Assembly: GCA_003255745.1 (NCBI GenBank)
Contig: QKYL01000212.1
Location: 62,001-126,000, forward strand
DNA length: 64,000 bases
From: Paracoccus saliphilus
Lineage (GTDB): Bacteria > Pseudomonadota > Alphaproteobacteria > Rhodobacterales > Rhodobacteraceae
Reading direction: 5' to 3'
The notes beneath the pieces were generated by a model, which saw only the letters and a program-made list of their open reading frames with translations, did no database searches and was not told the DNA's origin. Below, one piece after another: positions 52,783 to 61,691 of the stretch. A program made the translations under genes and the position numbers. The stretch's first letter is position 1, and each line of letters begins with the position of its first letter.

Positions 52783-54263
52783 CCTTTACACTCGCCATCG
52801 TCGGCAGACCAAATGTCGGCAAATCCACTTTGTTCAACCGCCTGGTCGGCAAGAAGCTGGCGTTGGTCGATGACCAGCCCGGGGTGACCCGCGACCTGCG
52901 CGAAGGGGCGGGCCGTCTTGGCGATCTGCGCTTCGTGGTAATCGACAGTGCCGGCCTGGAAATGGTCGAGGATGACAGCCTGCAGGGCCGCATGCGGCGC
53001 CTGACCGAGCGCGCCGTGGATGAGGCCGACATCTGCCTGTTCGTCGTCGATGCGCGTGTGGGCATCACTGCCGCCGACGAATATTTCGCGGAAATCCTGC
53101 GCCGCCGCGCCAAGCACGTGATCGTCGCCGCGAACAAGTCCGAAGGCCGGGCCGGCGAGGCGGGCGCGATGGAGGCCTATGCCCTAGGGCTGGGAGAGCC
53201 GATTCGCATCTCGGCCGAGCATGGCGAGGGGATGGACGATCTTTACCGCCTGCTGATGCCCTTGGCCGACCAGATCGAGGCCGACCGTCCCGCCCCCATC
53301 GAAGCCGTCACAGACATCGACATTTCGGAAGAGGATGCCGAAACCGGCCAGGGCGAGGAGGACTGGCGCCCGTCCGAGGCGCGGCCGTTGCAACTGGCCG
53401 TGATCGGGCGTCCGAATGCCGGCAAGTCCACCCTGATCAACAAGATCCTGGGCGAAGATCGCCTGCTGACTGGTCCCGAAGCCGGCATCACGCGCGATTC
53501 GATCAGCGTCACGACCCGCTTTATGGACACGCCGATGCGGATCTTCGACACTGCAGGCATGCGCAAACGCGCCAAGGTCACCGACAAGCTGGAAAAGCTG
53601 TCGGTCGCCGACGGCCTGCGTGCCGTGCGCTTTGCCGAGGTGGTGGTCGTTCTGCTGGACGTGGAGATTCCGTTCGAGCAGCAGGATCTGCGCATTGCCG
53701 ATTTTGCCGAGACCGAGGGTCGCGCCGTCGTGGTGGCCGCGAATAAGTGGGACCTTGAGGACGACAAGCCGCAGAAGCTGAACGAACTGCGCGCAAACTT
53801 TGAAAAGCTGCTGCCGCAGTTGAAGGGGGCGCCGCTGGTCACTGTCTCGGCCCGCACAGGCAAGGGGCTGGACCGCCTGCACAACGCGATCCTGAAGGCG
53901 CACGAGGTGTGGAACCGCCGCATCTCGACCGCGCGGCTGAACCAGTGGCTGGGCGCGATGACCGAAAGCCACCCGCCCCCCGCGCCGGGTGGCCGCCGCA
54001 TCCGTTTGCGCTACATGACCCAGGTCAAGACCCGGCCGCCTGCCTTCATCGTCAAGGCGACGCATACCGACAAGATCCCCGACAGCTATCAGCGGTACCT
54101 GATCAACGGGCTGCGGACGGACTTTGACATGCCCGGCACGCCGATCCGGCTGTTCTTCCGCGACCAGGGGGGAGACAATCCCTATAAGGCCAAGGCCAGC
54201 AAGATCGTCCAGTCCGGTGCGCTGTCCAAGCACAAGAACCGTCAAAAGCCCAAGGGGAGCTGA
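52779..54263 (+). CDS. der: ribosome biogenesis GTPase Der (EngA)
   Basis: A 494-residue double-GTPase needed for 50S assembly. First P-loop GRPNVGKST at 8-16, second GRPNAGKST at 210-218, with G4-type NKWD in the second domain ([10 protein letters not shown]), then a C-terminal KH-like domain ([15 protein letters not shown]). It ends the yfgM-bamB-der operon. Confidence 0.96.
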   Translation: MTFTLAIVGRPNVGKSTLFNRLVGKKLALVDDQPGVTRDLREGAGRLGDLRFVVIDSAGLEMVEDDSLQGRMRRLTERAVDEADICLFVVDARVGITAADEYFAEILRRRAKHVIVAANKSEGRAGEAGAMEAYALGLGEPIRISAEHGEGMDDLYRLLMPLADQIEADRPAPIEAVTDIDISEEDAETGQGEEDWRPSEARPLQLAVIGRPNAGKSTLINKILGEDRLLTGPEAGITRDSISVTTRFMDTPMRIFDTAGMRKRAKVTDKLEKLSVADGLRAVRFAEVVVVLLDVEIPFEQQDLRIADFAETEGRAVVVAANKWDLEDDKPQKLNELRANFEKLLPQLKGAPLVTVSARTGKGLDRLHNAILKAHEVWNRRISTARLNQWLGAMTESHPPPAPGGRRIRLRYMTQVKTRPPAFIVKATHTDKIPDSYQRYLINGLRTDFDMPGTPIRLFFRDQGGDNPYKAKASKIVQSGALSKHKNRQKPKGS

Positions 54264-54276
54264 CGGCCGGCTGCGG

Positions 54277-55053
54277 TCAGCTTGCCGCGCGGACGAGGAC
54301 GGTGGCCATGCCCGATATGCCCAGGATGGCGGCCAGCGCGATCATCGGATCGCTGCCCATGGTGGAGACTGCAAGCCCGCAGAAGGCCCAGATCAACGCC
54401 GCCGAATAGCCGATGCTGGGACCGATCCACAACTGCGCCACCATGCCGATGGCAGCGCCAGGAAGAATGGCAAGCGCCGCCAGTGCCTGCACCGGCAGCG
54501 CCAGCCGCGCCGCGGCAAATCCGGCGAGGGCTGCGGAAAAGATGGCCGTGGCCCAGCCCGCGAAGAAGCCGATGGCCGGGCGCTGTCGTCCGGCGGCGCG
54601 CCGCGCGGCCACAACGGCGGTTGCCGCAGTGATGGCAGTGCCCACCGTCAGCCAGCCCGAATGTTCGGTAAACATCCACGGCCACAGGGCCGCGCTGAAC
54701 AACGCCGCCGAAAATAGCGGCCAGATAGGGCCGTGGCCCGCGCGCGATGCGGGATCGTCGGAATAGTCGATCCATTGTCCCGCCGCATCCAGCAGGACCA
54801 TGATCAGCACTGCGGCCAGCAGCACCCACATCAGCCCGCTGACGGGGTCCAGGTACAGTTGCGGAATTGAAACCGCGCTGGTCGTCTGGATCTGGGGTGG
54901 CGGGGGCAGCAGGGGGCCTGCCAGCCGCGCGCTGGCCAACACGTCGAGAGCCGGAGGATGGGGACGCCCTGCAAAACGCAGTCCGGCGATGACGAAAATC
55001 GCCGCCGCCGCCGTCTGAACAAGAGTTCCCACGCGCATCGTCATCCTGGCCAA
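54277..55053 (-). CDS. polytopic membrane protein of unknown function
   Basis: A 258-residue protein with about seven hydrophobic helices (for example 75-95, 113-130, 140-160, 169-185, 195-215, 230-250). No motif or family is recognised. It has a Pro-rich segment (LLPPPPQ) and a charged loop QWIDYSDDPASRAG. ATG 55053 is the longest start; 55038 is an alternative. It is convergent with der (13 bp apart) and shares its strand with serS upstream, from which it is separated by 55 bp. Confidence 0.65.
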   Translation of the reverse strand: MARMTMRVGTLVQTAAAAIFVIAGLRFAGRPHPPALDVLASARLAGPLLPPPPQIQTTSAVSIPQLYLDPVSGLMWVLLAAVLIMVLLDAAGQWIDYSDDPASRAGHGPIWPLFSAALFSAALWPWMFTEHSGWLTVGTAITAATAVVAARRAAGRQRPAIGFFAGWATAIFSAALAGFAAARLALPVQALAALAILPGAAIGMVAQLWIGPSIGYSAALIWAFCGLAVSTMGSDPMIALAAILGISGMATVLVRAAS

Positions 55054-55108
55054 CGCCGTCCAGCCCGCAGCAGTTTCGCAGAGCAGGCGGAACGCTGGCC
55101 TTTCGCGT

Positions 55109-56401
55109 TCAGCTCAGTTGCCCCTCGGCCGTCAGGCGGGAGGCGCCCCCCAGATAAGGATGCAGCGCCGCCGGCAACAGGACCGAACCATCGGCCTGCT
55201 GGCCGTTCTCCAGCACGGCGATCAGCGTTCGCCCCACCGCCAGGCCGGAACCGTTCAGCGTGTGGACGAATTCCGGCTTGCCGCCGCTGTCGGGACGATA
55301 GCGCGCGTTCATGCGCCGCGCCTGATAATCGCCGCAATAGCTGACGCTGCTGATCTCGCGATAACGGTCCTGACCGGGCAGCCACACCTCAAGATCATGG
55401 GTGATGCGCGCGCCCGCGCCCATGTCGCCGGTGCACAGCACGATGGTTCGATAGGGTAGGTCCAGCGCCTCAAGCACCGCCTCGGCGCAGCGGGTCATGC
55501 GGTCGTGTTCGGCAAGGCCGCTGTCAGCGTCGGTGATGGACACCATCTCGACCTTCTCGAACTGGTGCTGGCGCAGCATGCCGGTGGTATCACGGCCTGC
55601 GCTGCCCGCCTCCGACCGGAAGCACTGGCTGTGCGCGACCATGCGCCGGGGCAGGCTGGACTGGTCCACCAGGTCGCCGTTCACGGTGTTGGTCAGCGTC
55701 ACTTCCGAGGTCGGGATCAGCCAGTACCCTTCGCGGGTCTTGTAGCTGTCTTCGCCGAACTTGGGCAACTGCCCGGTGCCCAGCATCATGTCCTCCAGGA
55801 CCAGGACCGGGGTCCAAGTTTCCTCCAGGCCGTGGCGGTCGATATGCAGGTCCAGCATGAACTGTGCCAGCGCCCGATGGATGCGCGCCACGCCGCCCTT
55901 CAGCACGACAAAGCGGCTGCCCGACAGCTTGGCCCCGGTCTCGAAATCCATCCCCGGCTTGACGCCCGCGATCTCGAAATGCTCGACAGGGGCAAAGTCC
56001 AGTGCGCGGGGGCTGCCCCACCGGCGCAGTTCGACATTGTCCTCCTCGTCGCGACCCTCAGGGACGCTGTCCAGCGGCAGGTTCGGGATGCCCAGCAGCA
56101 GGTCGCGCAGTTGCGCATCCAGATCGGCGGCCTCGGCCTGCATCCGGGCAATATCGGCCTTCTTCTCGGCCACCAGCGCCCGCAGGCGTTCGAATTCGGC
56201 ATCATCGCCGCGCGCCTTCGCGGCGCCCACGTCCTTGCTGGCCCGGTTCTGCTCGGCCTGTGCGGTCTCGGCCGCGTTGATCCGCGCCCGCCGCGCGCTG
56301 TCCAGCGACAGGATCTGCGAGGTCAGCCCGTGAAGGCCACGCCGGTTCAGGGCGTGCTCAAAGGCATCGGGGTTCTCTCGGATCGCACGGATGTCATGCA
56401 T
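55109..56401 (-). CDS. serS: serine--tRNA ligase
   Basis: Charges tRNA-Ser. The 430-residue class II synthetase has the N-terminal coiled-coil arm ([20 protein letters not shown]) and motif 2 ([21 protein letters not shown]) plus motif 3 ([17 protein letters not shown]). Length and motifs are standard. The start is ATG at 56399-56401. Confidence 0.96.
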   Translation of the reverse strand: MHDIRAIRENPDAFEHALNRRGLHGLTSQILSLDSARRARINAAETAQAEQNRASKDVGAAKARGDDAEFERLRALVAEKKADIARMQAEAADLDAQLRDLLLGIPNLPLDSVPEGRDEEDNVELRRWGSPRALDFAPVEHFEIAGVKPGMDFETGAKLSGSRFVVLKGGVARIHRALAQFMLDLHIDRHGLEETWTPVLVLEDMMLGTGQLPKFGEDSYKTREGYWLIPTSEVTLTNTVNGDLVDQSSLPRRMVAHSQCFRSEAGSAGRDTTGMLRQHQFEKVEMVSITDADSGLAEHDRMTRCAEAVLEALDLPYRTIVLCTGDMGAGARITHDLEVWLPGQDRYREISSVSYCGDYQARRMNARYRPDSGGKPEFVHTLNGSGLAVGRTLIAVLENGQQADGSVLLPAALHPYLGGASRLTAEGQLS

Positions 56402-56464
56402 GGCGGCACCTTCACGGAAATGGTTGCCGCATGCCTAGCGCAGCCCCGCGTGCAACAAAAGCCC

Positions 56465-56500
56465 GCCCCCCATCTTCTTTGCCCAAATAGCTCCTGCCAT
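56465..56500 (+). repeat. second copy of the CAAATA-type intergenic element
   Basis: TTCTTTGCCCAAATAGCTCC (56475-56494) resembles TTCTCTGTTGTTCAAATACC at 27771-27790. It lies between serS and the ArsR gene. The function is unknown. Confidence 0.35.
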
Positions 56501-56527
56501 CCGCCGCAAGGCAACAGGCGGCGCCGG

Positions 56528-56875
56528 TCAATCCGTGCAGAACAGCCGATACATCAACCCGACCACCTCGGCGGCCCGGGGATCAGCGACCGAGTAAAGC
56601 CGCGCCTTGCCCTCGCGCCGACACTGGACCAGCCCGTCGGTGCGCAGCCGGGCCAGTTGCTGGCTGACGGTGGCCTGACGTTGGGCCAGAAGCTGTTCCA
56701 GCTGGGTGACGGTCTTTTCGCCCGCCGACAGGTGGCAAAGGATCATCATGCGACCCTCATGCGCCAAGGACTTCATCAGGGCCGTGGCCTCTGCCGCGCC
56801 ATCCAGCATCTCTGCCGGGCTGCGCGCGGGCGGTCGCAGGCCCGCGCTGCCATCCGGATCGGTCAGAGCCGTCAT
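56528..56875 (-). CDS. soxR: ArsR-family transcriptional regulator (SoxR-like)
   Basis: A 115-residue winged-helix regulator. The DNA-binding helix-turn-helix reads KTVTQLEQLLAQRQATVSQQ, followed by LRTDGLVQCRREGKARLY and a C-terminal VGLMYRLFC. Coupled by ATGA to the downstream thioredoxin gene, it matches the SoxR/SoxS arrangement known from Paracoccus pantotrophus sulfur-oxidation clusters, where SoxR is an ArsR-type repressor. No sox structural genes are present here. The ligand could be a sulfur or metal species. Confidence 0.75.
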   Translation of the reverse strand: MTALTDPDGSAGLRPPARSPAEMLDGAAEATALMKSLAHEGRMMILCHLSAGEKTVTQLEQLLAQRQATVSQQLARLRTDGLVQCRREGKARLYSVADPRAAEVVGLMYRLFCTD

Positions 56876-57339
56876 TTCCGTGCTCCGCCCTGGGGCAGGT
56901 CCAGCCCCGCGCGCTGCATCATCTCCTCAAGGACGGGATAAAAGTGCCGCTTTCCGACATATCCCTCCACCCGCCCGATCTCGGTTCCCCGATCCAGCAG
57001 GATGAAGCTGGGGGTCAGGCGCGGCCTTCGGTCCAGGGCCAGCCCGTCGGGAAAGGGACCCGCCACGTCCACCTCGAAGATCGGCGCCATGCGCCCGGCG
57101 GCCGAGGCGGCATAGTCCGGCCCGATCTCCTCCCGCCAGAGGCGGCAAAAGTGACAGGCGGGCGAGGTCACCATCATCATCTGCAGGGGCCGGACCTTCC
57201 AGTCGGGCCGCAGTGGTGCCGCATCTGCCGGCAAGAACAGGGCCAGTGCCGCCAGCCCGCCCAGCACCATGCGACGCGATGCGACGCGGGGGACCGTGCG
57301 TGACGGCAGCCAGGCAGCGGGGCGCGGCGGGGCGCGCAT
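56872..57339 (-). CDS. soxS: periplasmic thioredoxin-like protein (SoxS-like)
   Basis: A 155-residue exported thiol-disulfide protein. A Tat-like or Sec signal (SRRMVLGGLAALALFLPADA at 21-40) precedes the thioredoxin domain with CHFC at 62-65 in TSPACHFCRLW. Similar to SoxS, which keeps the SoxYZ carrier reduced. ATG at 57339 is chosen because GGAG lies 6 bp upstream; in-frame ATGs at 57345 and 57369 exist. It overlaps soxR by 4 bp. Without sox genes nearby, its partner is unknown. Confidence 0.75.
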   Translation of the reverse strand: MRAPPRPAAWLPSRTVPRVASRRMVLGGLAALALFLPADAAPLRPDWKVRPLQMMMVTSPACHFCRLWREEIGPDYAASAAGRMAPIFEVDVAGPFPDGLALDRRPRLTPSFILLDRGTEIGRVEGYVGKRHFYPVLEEMMQRAGLDLPQGGARK

Positions 57340-57355
57340 GGGCATCTCCAAACCT

Positions 57356-57367
57356 GATACCCGATAC
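57356..57367. promoter_or_regulatory. direct repeat GATAC-CC-GATAC upstream of the SoxRS-like pair
   Basis: Two GATAC units (57356-57360 and 57363-57367) lie about 20 bp upstream of the thioredoxin start. They could be an operator for the adjacent ArsR regulator, but this is speculative. Confidence 0.25.
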
Positions 57368-57485
57368 AATTAGGCAGCCCCTGTGCCCGAAGCAAGCGCC
57401 CCGACGGTCCCAGGGGATTGCCGCGCCTTGGCGTCTGGTCCAATCTGCCGCCGCAGGCCACAGCCGGGAAATGTGACGCCATCCG

Positions 57486-58460
57486 ATGGACGACCTTCTG
57501 ACACCCCTGGTCCAGGGCGATCGCCGTGCTTTGTCGCGGGCGATCACCTTGGTCGAATCGACCCACTCCGACCACCGCGCCCGCGCGCAGGCGCTGCTGG
57601 CGGCGCTGCCCGACCGGCAAGCGCTGCGAATCGGTCTGTCGGGCACCCCCGGCGTCGGCAAATCCACCTTCATCGAGGCATTCGGCACCCGGCTGACGGG
57701 GCAGGGGCTGGGGGTGGCGGTGCTGGCGGTGGACCCCTCCTCGACCCGGTCGGGGGGATCGATCCTGGGCGACAAGACGCGGATGGAGCTGCTGTCGCGC
57801 GATCCGCGCGCCTTTATCCGCCCCAGTCCCTCCAGCGCGCATCTGGGCGGCGTCGCGCGCCGCACGCGCGAGGCAATCCGCCTGTGCGAGGCTGCGGGTT
57901 ATGATGTCGTTCTGATCGAAACCGTGGGCGTCGGCCAGTCCGAAACCCTGGTGGCCGAGATGTCCGACCTGTTCGTCCTGCTGCTGGCGCCCGCTGGCGG
58001 GGATGAACTGCAGGGCGTCAAGCGCGGCATCATGGAGATGGCCGACCTGATCCTGGTCAACAAGGCCGACGGCGACCTGCTGCCCCCCGCCCGGCGCACG
58101 GTTTCGGATTATGCGGGCGCCCTGCGCCTGTTGCGCAAGCGGCCGCAGGACCCCGAGGGCTTTCCGAAGGCATTGCCCGTCTCGGCCGCGACGGGGGCGG
58201 GGCTGGACGATGCCTGGGACCAGATGCGGCAGCTGGTGCAATGGCGGCGGGATCACGGCCATTTCGACCGCAACCGGGCCGATCAGGCGCGTGACTGGTT
58301 TCTGGCGGAACTGCGCGCCGGGCTTCTGGCACAGCTGGACCGCCCCGAGGCGCGCCGCCGGGTCGAGGATCTGGGCCGCGCGGTGGCGGCGGGCGACCTG
58401 CCGCCCGGTCAGGCCGCAGGGCAGGTCCTGGACTGGCTGGCCGGAGTTCACGCTCAATAG
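57486..58460 (+). CDS. meaB: methylmalonyl-CoA mutase-associated GTPase MeaB (ArgK family)
   Basis: A 324-residue G3E-type GTPase that protects and reloads B12-dependent mutases. P-loop GTPGVGKST at 53-61, followed by DPSSTRSGGSILGDKTRM and the G4-like NKADGD. No mutase gene is in the window, so its partner is elsewhere. ATG at 57486 is close to the divergent soxS gene (about 146 bp). Confidence 0.9.
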   Translation: MDDLLTPLVQGDRRALSRAITLVESTHSDHRARAQALLAALPDRQALRIGLSGTPGVGKSTFIEAFGTRLTGQGLGVAVLAVDPSSTRSGGSILGDKTRMELLSRDPRAFIRPSPSSAHLGGVARRTREAIRLCEAAGYDVVLIETVGVGQSETLVAEMSDLFVLLLAPAGGDELQGVKRGIMEMADLILVNKADGDLLPPARRTVSDYAGALRLLRKRPQDPEGFPKALPVSAATGAGLDDAWDQMRQLVQWRRDHGHFDRNRADQARDWFLAELRAGLLAQLDRPEARRRVEDLGRAVAAGDLPPGQAAGQVLDWLAGVHAQ

Positions 58461-58524
58461 CTGCCCGATTCCGCGACCCGCCCTTTGGCCGAATCGGTTA
58501 AAACAGGATGAAAGGGGGGGCATC

Positions 58525-59601
58525 ATGCGCGATCTGACCGACCACGACCGGCTTTACACGGCGCTTTTGGCGCGCGACCCCGCCTATGAAGGGTTGGCGC
58601 TGGTGGGCGTTACCTCGACCGGGATCTTTTGCCGGTTGACCTGCCCGGCCCGCAAGCCGCTGGCCCGCAACTGCCGCTGGTTTGCAACCGCCGCACAGGC
58701 ACAGGCGGCCGGCTTTCGCCCCTGCCTGCGCTGCAAGCCGCAGGGACCGCAGGCCGAGGCGCATCCGGTCATTGCGGACCTGACCCGCGCCCTAACAGAC
58801 CAGCCCGCGCATCGCTGGTCCGAGGCCGACCTGGTGGCGCGGAGGCTGGACCCCTCGACCGTGCGGCGGCTTTTTCGGCAACATTACGGGCAAAGCTTTC
58901 TGCAGATGGCGCGGTCCGCGCGGCTGCGGCTGGGGATGGCCCGGCTTCATCAGGGGGATGCGATGATTGAGGCGCAACTGGATTCGAGATTCGATTCGGC
59001 CTCGGGGTTCCGGCAGGCGTTCCGCGCGCTGTTCGGCCACGCGCCGCACCAGATGCGCGGCGGAGGCGATCTGGGCGCGGACTGGATCGACACGCCGCTT
59101 GGCGGCATGATCGCGATCGCGGACGACCAGGCGCTGCACCTGCTGGAATTCGTGGACCGCAAGGCGCTGCCGCAGGGGCTGCGGCGGCTGTCGGGGCTGG
59201 TGACGGGGCGCATCGGGTTGGGACGGAACGGGATCATTGACCGGACCGAAGCGGCATTGGAGGGCTTTTTTGCCGGGCGGGACGGGCGGCTGGACTTGCC
59301 TGTCCGGATGCACGGGACGCCCTTCCAGCTGCGGGTGTGGCAGGAACTGCGGGCGATCGGCCCCGGGCGGACCCGCAGCTATGGGCAACTGGCCGCGGCG
59401 ATCGGCCAGCCCGCGGCGGTCCGGGCGGTGGCGCGAGCCAATGGCGCCAACCGGCTGGCGTTGGTTGTGCCCTGTCACCGGGTGATCGGTGCGGATGGCA
59501 CCATGACCGGCTATGCCGGCGGGTTGTGGCGCAAGGAAAAGCTGATCGCGCTGGAGGCTGCATGGCGCGATGGAGCGACCGAAATGGCCGACAAGGCTTG
59601 A
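58525..59601 (+). CDS. ada: Ada: bifunctional DNA repair methyltransferase and AraC-type transcriptional activator
   Basis: A 358-residue protein that removes methyl groups from DNA and activates the adaptive response. The N-terminal zinc domain has C36, C40, C67 and C70; by E. coli numbering C36 (C38) accepts methyl from phosphotriesters. An AraC-type HTH follows ([18 protein letters not shown]), then the O6-methylguanine domain with PCHR at 316-319 (C317). ATG at 58525 has a strong GGGGGGG upstream. No ada/alkB partner follows; rpmB is next after a terminator-like hairpin. Confidence 0.93.
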   Translation: MRDLTDHDRLYTALLARDPAYEGLALVGVTSTGIFCRLTCPARKPLARNCRWFATAAQAQAAGFRPCLRCKPQGPQAEAHPVIADLTRALTDQPAHRWSEADLVARRLDPSTVRRLFRQHYGQSFLQMARSARLRLGMARLHQGDAMIEAQLDSRFDSASGFRQAFRALFGHAPHQMRGGGDLGADWIDTPLGGMIAIADDQALHLLEFVDRKALPQGLRRLSGLVTGRIGLGRNGIIDRTEAALEGFFAGRDGRLDLPVRMHGTPFQLRVWQELRAIGPGRTRSYGQLAAAIGQPAAVRAVARANGANRLALVVPCHRVIGADGTMTGYAGGLWRKEKLIALEAAWRDGATEMADKA

Positions 59602-59643
59602 CTGGGGGCGCGCGGACCTGTAACCACCCGCGAACGGAATTCC

Positions 59644-59667
59644 GGGCGCTGCCTCGCGGCGCCCTTT
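59644..59667 (+). terminator. hairpin terminator after ada
   Basis: GGGCGC (59644-59649) and GCGCCC (59659-59664) form a 6-bp stem with a 9-nt loop, then TTT. Moderate; it also lies 60 bp before rpmB and could be a leader structure. Confidence 0.45.
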
Positions 59668-59726
59668 CACATTGGGACGGACCCACCGCCGGGGACGCCC
59701 GCGTAGCTGAGACGAAGGAACACACC

Positions 59727-60023
59727 ATGTCGCGCGTCTGCGAACTGACCGGCAAAGGCCCGATGACCGGTAACAATGTCAGCCATGCCAACAACAAGAC
59801 CCGTCGCCGGTTCTTGCCGAACCTGAACGAGGTCACGCTGCTGTCCGAAAAGCTGGGCCGCGGCTACTCGCTGCGGATCTCGGCTGCGGCCTTGCGCTCG
59901 GTCGATCACCGGGGTGGCCTGGACGCCTTCCTGGCCAAGGCCAAGGACACCGAGCTGTCTGACCGCGCGCTGAAGATCAAGCGCGATCTGGTCAAGGCCG
60001 ACGGCGCCGCCGCTACGGCCTGA
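59727..60023 (+). CDS. rpmB: 50S ribosomal protein L28
   Basis: A 98-residue ribosomal protein with the L28 signature [20 protein letters not shown] and [20 protein letters not shown] Shine-Dalgarno precedes ATG at 59727. It is flanked by hairpins on both sides, so it is probably a single-gene unit; no rpmG follows. Confidence 0.97.
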   Translation: MSRVCELTGKGPMTGNNVSHANNKTRRRFLPNLNEVTLLSEKLGRGYSLRISAAALRSVDHRGGLDAFLAKAKDTELSDRALKIKRDLVKADGAAATA

Positions 60024-60048
60024 TTGCCTGCTTTGTTTCGATTGCATC

Positions 60049-60072
60049 GCCCCGCCTTCCAGCGGGGCTTTT
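60049..60072 (+). terminator. rho-independent terminator of rpmB
   Basis: A 7-bp stem GCCCCGC (60049-60055) and GCGGGGC (60062-60068) followed by TTTT, 26 bp after the stop codon. Confidence 0.8.
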
Positions 60073-60160
60073 GCATGTTGGCTGCGACGTGTTGTCCATG
60101 GGCGGCGCAGCCCGTCGATTGACGGCTGTCTTTTCCTGCGCATAGACCTAGGTTGCGGCC

Positions 60161-60499
60161 ATGTTCCGTCCTGTTCCCCTGCTTCTGATCCTTGCCGTGA
60201 TGCTGACCAGCATCGGGCTGGGTGCGGCGCGTGGCACGGTGCGCCAGGGAACCGAGGTGGTCCTGTGCACCGGCCACGGTGTGGTGGTGACCCGGCTTCC
60301 GGAGAGCGGGAACGCGCAGGCGCGGATCTGTCCCGACATGGCGCTGTCTCTGCTGGCCGTGATCGGCATGCCGGAGCCTGCCTTGCCGCTGCGCGCCCCG
60401 CTGCCGCAGCCAGGACCCCCCGTTCTGATCGCCGGCACCGCGCCCGTGCTGGCAACGGTGATTCGTGTCCGCGGACCCCCGGTTCCGCACCCTGCCTGA
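60161..60499 (+). CDS. small exported protein upstream of a copper chaperone (DUF2946-like)
   Basis: A 112-residue protein with an N-terminal signal or anchor (LLLILAVMLTSIGLGAA, about 7-23) and two cysteines, C36 (LCTGHG) and C57 (RICPD), with H39 between. This cysteine/histidine arrangement resembles DUF2946 proteins that occur with copper genes, but I cannot confirm the match. The Pro-rich C-terminus is low-complexity. It lies 31 bp before the PCu(A)C gene on the same strand, so a copper role is plausible. Confidence 0.65.
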   Translation: MFRPVPLLLILAVMLTSIGLGAARGTVRQGTEVVLCTGHGVVVTRLPESGNAQARICPDMALSLLAVIGMPEPALPLRAPLPQPGPPVLIAGTAPVLATVIRVRGPPVPHPA

Positions 60500-60530
60500 G
60501 ACTGACACGAATCCCATCAAGGACCGACAG

Positions 60531-60989
60531 ATGAAGACCCTGACACTTGCCGCCGCCGTTGCGGCTCTGCTGCCTGTTGCCGCTTTGGCCCATGACGGCA
60601 TGCACATCAACGATGCCTATGCGCGCAGCACCAACCCCAAGACCGCGGCCGTCTTCTTGCAGCTGGCAAACCATCGCGCCGTGGACTGCACGCTGAAGGG
60701 CATCACCACCGATGCGGCCGAAAGGGCTGAGCTGCACACCCATCAGGAGGCGGAGGGCGTGATGCGCATGACCCGGCTGGACAAGGGCATCACCGTTCCC
60801 GCCGGTGAGGTGCATGACATGGTTCGGGGCGGCGATCACGTCATGCTGCTGGGCCTGACGCGCCCGCTGCAGCAGGGCGACAGCCTGACTTTGACGTACG
60901 ATTTTGGCGACTGCGGCACCGAGGAGGCCGAGGCCGTGGTGGATAACGCGCGCACCGACGCCACCCATGGCTCCCACGCCGGTCACTAA
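60531..60989 (+). CDS. periplasmic copper chaperone PCu(A)C
   Basis: A 152-residue exported chaperone that delivers Cu(I) to cytochrome oxidase. It has a signal peptide (residues 1-20, ending ALA), the MHINDAYARS start of the mature domain and the metal site HTHQEAEGVMRM (69-80) with H69, H71, M78 and M80. The C-terminal tail is His-rich (THGSHAGH). Copper delivery is from family knowledge. A partner gene and copA nearby support it. Confidence 0.87.
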   Translation: MKTLTLAAAVAALLPVAALAHDGMHINDAYARSTNPKTAAVFLQLANHRAVDCTLKGITTDAAERAELHTHQEAEGVMRMTRLDKGITVPAGEVHDMVRGGDHVMLLGLTRPLQQGDSLTLTYDFGDCGTEEAEAVVDNARTDATHGSHAGH

Positions 60990-61034
60990 GGCCGACCGCA
61001 AACGCGCCCAGGGCCGGCCCGACAAGTCGGCCTT
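60988..61034. terminator. inverted repeat between convergent copper-chaperone and tesA genes
   Basis: AAGGCCGA (60988-60995) and TCGGCCTT (61027-61034) are complementary 8-mers, with a palindrome GGGCCGGCCC (61011-61020) inside. It could be a weak bidirectional terminator. Confidence 0.35.
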
Positions 61035-61040
61035 GGGGCA

Positions 61041-61691
61041 TCAGGCCCCTTGGGCGCGCCGCACCAGTTCGGCGGCGACGGGACCCAAGTGATCCACGAT
61101 CAGGCGCACTCCTTGCGCTGACGGATGAACCCCGTCGCGCAGCATCAGTGGACCGCGCCGGGCGGGCGGCACCGCCGCCAGCGGCGCATAAAGATCGGGC
61201 AGCAGCAGTGCCTCATGCCGCGCCGCAAGCCGGGACCAGATCGCGGCCCAGCCTTTTCGCCAGGCGGCATCCCCTCCGGGTGAGTGAATTCCCACCAGCA
61301 GCAGCGGCCGCCCACCTTCGCCCGCCGTCGTCAGGATCGCATCAAGGTTCGCCTCGGCCTGATCCGCGCTCCATCCGCGCAGCATGTCGTTGCCGCCCAG
61401 TTCGACCATAACCGCATCAGGCCTGTGGCGCCGCAACGACAGGCCGATGCGGACGCGGCCGCCATAGGTCGTGTCGCCCGACATCCCGCCGTCGATCAGC
61501 CGGACCCGATGCCCGCGATCGGCCAGCCAGTGCGACAGCTGCGGCACCAGCCCTTCGGTCCGGCCCAAGCCATAGCCGGCCGTCAGGCTGTCGCCAAAGC
61601 ACAGCAGGCTTGGCACCGTATCCGCCGCGGCGGGGCGCGCCACGGCCAAAGCAGTTGCGCCGGCCAAAACATCACGCCGCGTCGGGGTCAT
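61041..61691 (-). CDS. tesA: GDSL-type arylesterase/lysophospholipase (TesA-like)
   Basis: A 216-residue exported esterase. The Tat-like signal (TPTRRDVLAGATALAV) ends near residue 23. GDSL block: CFGDSLTAGY with catalytic S35, GGND with N101 (oxyanion), and DGVHPS near the C-terminus with the catalytic D and H. In other genomes tesA is next to an ABC exporter; here it is instead coupled by ATGA to copA. Substrates of TesA are thioesters and lysophospholipids, not copper. Confidence 0.88.
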   Translation of the reverse strand: MTPTRRDVLAGATALAVARPAAADTVPSLLCFGDSLTAGYGLGRTEGLVPQLSHWLADRGHRVRLIDGGMSGDTTYGGRVRIGLSLRRHRPDAVMVELGGNDMLRGWSADQAEANLDAILTTAGEGGRPLLLVGIHSPGGDAAWRKGWAAIWSRLAARHEALLLPDLYAPLAAVPPARRGPLMLRDGVHPSAQGVRLIVDHLGPVAAELVRRAQGA

